DNA of 6,852 bases from Candidatus Methanomethylicia archaeon. GTDB lineage: Archaea > Thermoproteota > Methanomethylicia > Methanomethylicales > Methanomethylicaceae. The stretch spans positions 1 through 6,852 of the forward strand of contig JANHAI010000052.1 in NCBI GenBank assembly GCA_024464205.1. The letters are read 5' to 3'. The translations under genes were made by a program, and so were the position numbers. The notes beneath the pieces are model-generated. The model saw nothing but the letters and a program-made list of their open reading frames with translations. It searched no databases and was not told the DNA's origin. Below, piece after piece: positions 5,506 to 6,852 of this stretch (its first letter is position 1; every line of letters begins with the position of its first letter).

Positions 5506-6666
5506 TCAACGCTTGAGGAACTTTGCGATGAAGTAGCCAGGCGTGTCTGTCCGGTCTGGATCGAACCTCTGCGCCCTCATCAAACCTTTCAAGCCGCCGC
5601 TGCCTATCAGCGGATCCTGGGGCGCCAGCTCGAGGCCAAGGCTCTCAATCGCGTACTCGACGACGCCTTCGTTCTCCTCCAGAGTCAGCGTGCATGTCGA
5701 GTAAATGATCTCGCCCCCCTCCTTCACGATCGAAGCTGCCGTCTCGAGGAACTGCCTCTGGTAGACCGAGCACGCCTCGACGTCGCTGGCCTTGGCATCC
5801 TCGTAGAGCTTTGGCCTCACGCCCAGGGCAGTGCACGGCGGATCGACAATCACCTTGTCTGCAATCATACTTGGGAAATCCTGCTTTATGTACCTGGAGT
5901 CTCGGGGGATTGCCCTTACCGACTTTATTCCGATCCTCCGGATCTCAGACCTGATCTTTGCAACCCTGTTTGGCGCGTTGTCAAAGGCGTAAACTGTGCC
6001 TCGATCCCCCTGGATCTGTGCGACATGGAGCGCCTTCGTGCCGGGGGCGGAGCACATGTCGACCACGACCTCCCCTGGCTCGGGGTCTAGGATCCGCGCC
6101 ACCAGCATTGCCGGCAGGCTCTGCTCCTGAATCCGCCCCTCGGCATAAGCCGCCGTCTCCCTTATCTGAGGAAGCCTGTAGACGCTCTCCGTCGTCGTCA
6201 TCGCCACCCCTTTCGTGTGGGGGCGCGCAGAGCTGAAGTGGGCTATGCCGCTCCCTACAACGTGCCCGTATATGTCTGCCACGTGCACCTCGTCCCCGGG
6301 CCTCACCCTCTCGGACCTAAGGACGCCGGGCTCGTAGAGGTTGCTCCCCAGCATAACGCTCTCCGCCGCAAACTTGTCTGCAGTGATCCTTGCTCCCCTT
6401 TCCCTCACCGTGAAAGGCCCATCGACCTCAATTGTTATCGCCTCATCGAGCACTTGCGACCTCCTGCAGCGAACGCCCATCGCCTCGAACTCGCTGACCA
6501 CGTCATCCGGGTCTGCCTTCAGCATATTGACCCTGAGTGCGTATTCCCTAGGTGGCGTCTTCAGCGCCTCGAGCACCATGCGCGTCCTTGGCCCGTATAC
6601 CCCGACAAGCATCTCGAGGAGGCGCTGGTCGTACTTCAGCCCCATCGCTACCTCTTCAAACGACAT
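5506..6666 (-). CDS. NSUN6-like PUA-containing RNA cytosine-5 methyltransferase
   Basis: A 386-residue S-adenosylmethionine-dependent RNA m5C methyltransferase of the NOL1/NOP2/Sun family. An N-terminal part (1-90, with REYALRVNMLKADP) is followed by a PUA-type RNA-binding domain at about 92-165 (ITADKFAAESVMLGSNLYEP, then RVRPGDEVHV). The catalytic domain then shows motif I DMCSAPGTK (203-211), D229 for the cofactor ribose, DPPC (275-278) with C278, and STCTLTLEENEG (323-334) with the catalytic C325. A PUA domain ahead of the Rossmann fold is the arrangement of NSUN6, whose archaeal and human forms methylate C72 of certain tRNAs; that target is inferred by family. The ATG at 6666 has GGTG 5-8 bases ahead; ATG at 6645 (codon 8) has GAGGT 4 bases ahead and could be the true start. 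It converges on nob1 with 31 bp between the stops. Confidence 0.9.
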   Translation of the reverse strand: MSFEEVAMGLKYDQRLLEMLVGVYGPRTRMVLEALKTPPREYALRVNMLKADPDDVVSEFEAMGVRCRRSQVLDEAITIEVDGPFTVRERGARITADKFAAESVMLGSNLYEPGVLRSERVRPGDEVHVADIYGHVVGSGIAHFSSARPHTKGVAMTTTESVYRLPQIRETAAYAEGRIQEQSLPAMLVARILDPEPGEVVVDMCSAPGTKALHVAQIQGDRGTVYAFDNAPNRVAKIRSEIRRIGIKSVRAIPRDSRYIKQDFPSMIADKVIVDPPCTALGVRPKLYEDAKASDVEACSVYQRQFLETAASIVKEGGEIIYSTCTLTLEENEGVVEYAIESLGLELAPQDPLIGSGGLKGLMRAQRFDPDRTDTPGYFIAKFLKR

Positions 6667-6693
6667 CGTCGCACCAGTATAGCTCCACGGAGA

Positions 6694-6705
6694 GCATTTA
6701 TTTTA
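6694..6705. promoter_or_regulatory. TATA-like element between two divergent genes
   Basis: The tract GCATTTATTTTA sits 28-39 bp ahead of the minus-strand ATG at 6666 and 36-47 bp ahead of the plus-strand ATG at 6741. Read on the minus strand it is TAAAATAAATGC, a good archaeal TATA-like box with a transcript start near 6675. Read on the plus strand it would place a start near 6725, just before the AAGGT ribosome site at 6726-6730. One or both directions may be used. Confidence 0.5.
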
Positions 6706-6740
6706 GTCTATCCTGAATCAGTTGAAAGGTAGTTTGAGCC

Positions 6741-6852
6741 ATGCCAAAGACATTCCTTGCGAAGAGGGAAGACGCGATTGCCCTCCAGGATGTGATCGAT
6801 TCCCTGAAGCCGTCCCTTAAAGGGTGCGAGCACGGCGCGGTCGTCACGTTCA
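6741..6852 (+). CDS. Start of a MoaE-like protein (molybdopterin synthase large subunit), truncated by the window edge
   Basis: Only the first 37 residues are present and the frame stays open to the right edge. The segment MPKTFLAKREDAIALQDVID is followed by a short helix-like stretch and EHGAVVTF at residues 30-37. GAVVTF occurs at the same distance from the N-terminus in MoaE, where it continues into the start of the catalytic fold. MoaE puts sulfur into precursor Z to make molybdopterin, the cofactor of Mo- and W-enzymes such as formylmethanofuran dehydrogenase. The ATG at 6741 has AAGGT at 6726-6730, 10 bases ahead, and a TATA-like tract about 40 bp ahead. The identity rests on a very short match and should be treated as a suggestion. 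Confidence 0.5.
   Translation, partial: MPKTFLAKREDAIALQDVIDSLKPSLKGCEHGAVVTF

Noticed and set aside
5476..6732. Overlapping plus-strand open frames opposite the NSUN6-like gene.
   Set aside because: They are antisense to a protein with all catalytic motifs intact and have unlikely compositions (many Arg, Pro, His and Cys). No ribosome sites or family motifs support them.
1..6852. CRISPR array, insertion sequence, prophage or transposase.
   Set aside because: No regularly spaced repeats, terminal inverted repeats, target duplications or transposase/integrase motifs are visible. The gene content is mostly housekeeping and metabolic.

Overview
The window looks archaeal. It carries a Nob1-type pre-rRNA endonuclease, a PUA-containing NSUN6-like RNA m5C methyltransferase, AT-rich TATA-like boxes about 20-35 bp ahead of several starts, and a MtaA/MtbA-type methyltransferase paired with a methylamine-type corrinoid protein. 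The last pair points to methylotrophic methanogenesis or a related methyl-transfer metabolism. Base composition is moderately GC-rich in genes with sharply AT-rich promoters. A methylotrophic methanogen-like archaeon (for example a Methanomethylicia/Bathyarchaeia-type or Methanomassiliicoccales-type lineage) would fit, but the lineage cannot be fixed from this stretch.

Layout from left to right. The 3' end of an ArsP/DUF318-type permease (+) enters from the left edge. It converges on a two-gene minus-strand unit: an unrecognised four-helix membrane protein followed, with a 4-base stop/start overlap, by a 92-residue winged-helix protein. Divergent from that unit is a short membrane-anchored protein (+) with two 'secreted repeat' (Lipoprotein_15/COG4315-like) segments; its promoter lies inside a 9-bp inverted repeat. 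A 153-bp spacer holds palindromes and a hairpin-plus-T-run terminator. That terminator ends the next minus-strand operon, which encodes a methylcobamide:CoM methyltransferase-like protein and then its corrinoid protein.

Divergent from the methyltransferase operon is a plus-strand pair, NAD kinase and Nob1, separated by 2 bp. Nob1 converges on the NSUN6-like methyltransferase (-). At the right edge a divergent gene (+) begins whose first 37 residues resemble the N-terminus of the molybdopterin synthase large subunit MoaE.

In function, the methyltransferase and corrinoid protein form the second half of a methyl-transfer relay: the corrinoid carries a methyl group and the zinc enzyme passes it to coenzyme M. 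No substrate-specific first methyltransferase and no corrinoid reductive activator is present here, so the methyl donor is unknown. NAD kinase, Nob1 and the NSUN6-like enzyme are housekeeping functions (NADP supply, 16S rRNA 3'-end maturation, RNA m5C). The least explained parts are the membrane-protein/winged-helix pair, the inverted repeat around the neighbouring promoter, and the orphan methyl-transfer cassette.
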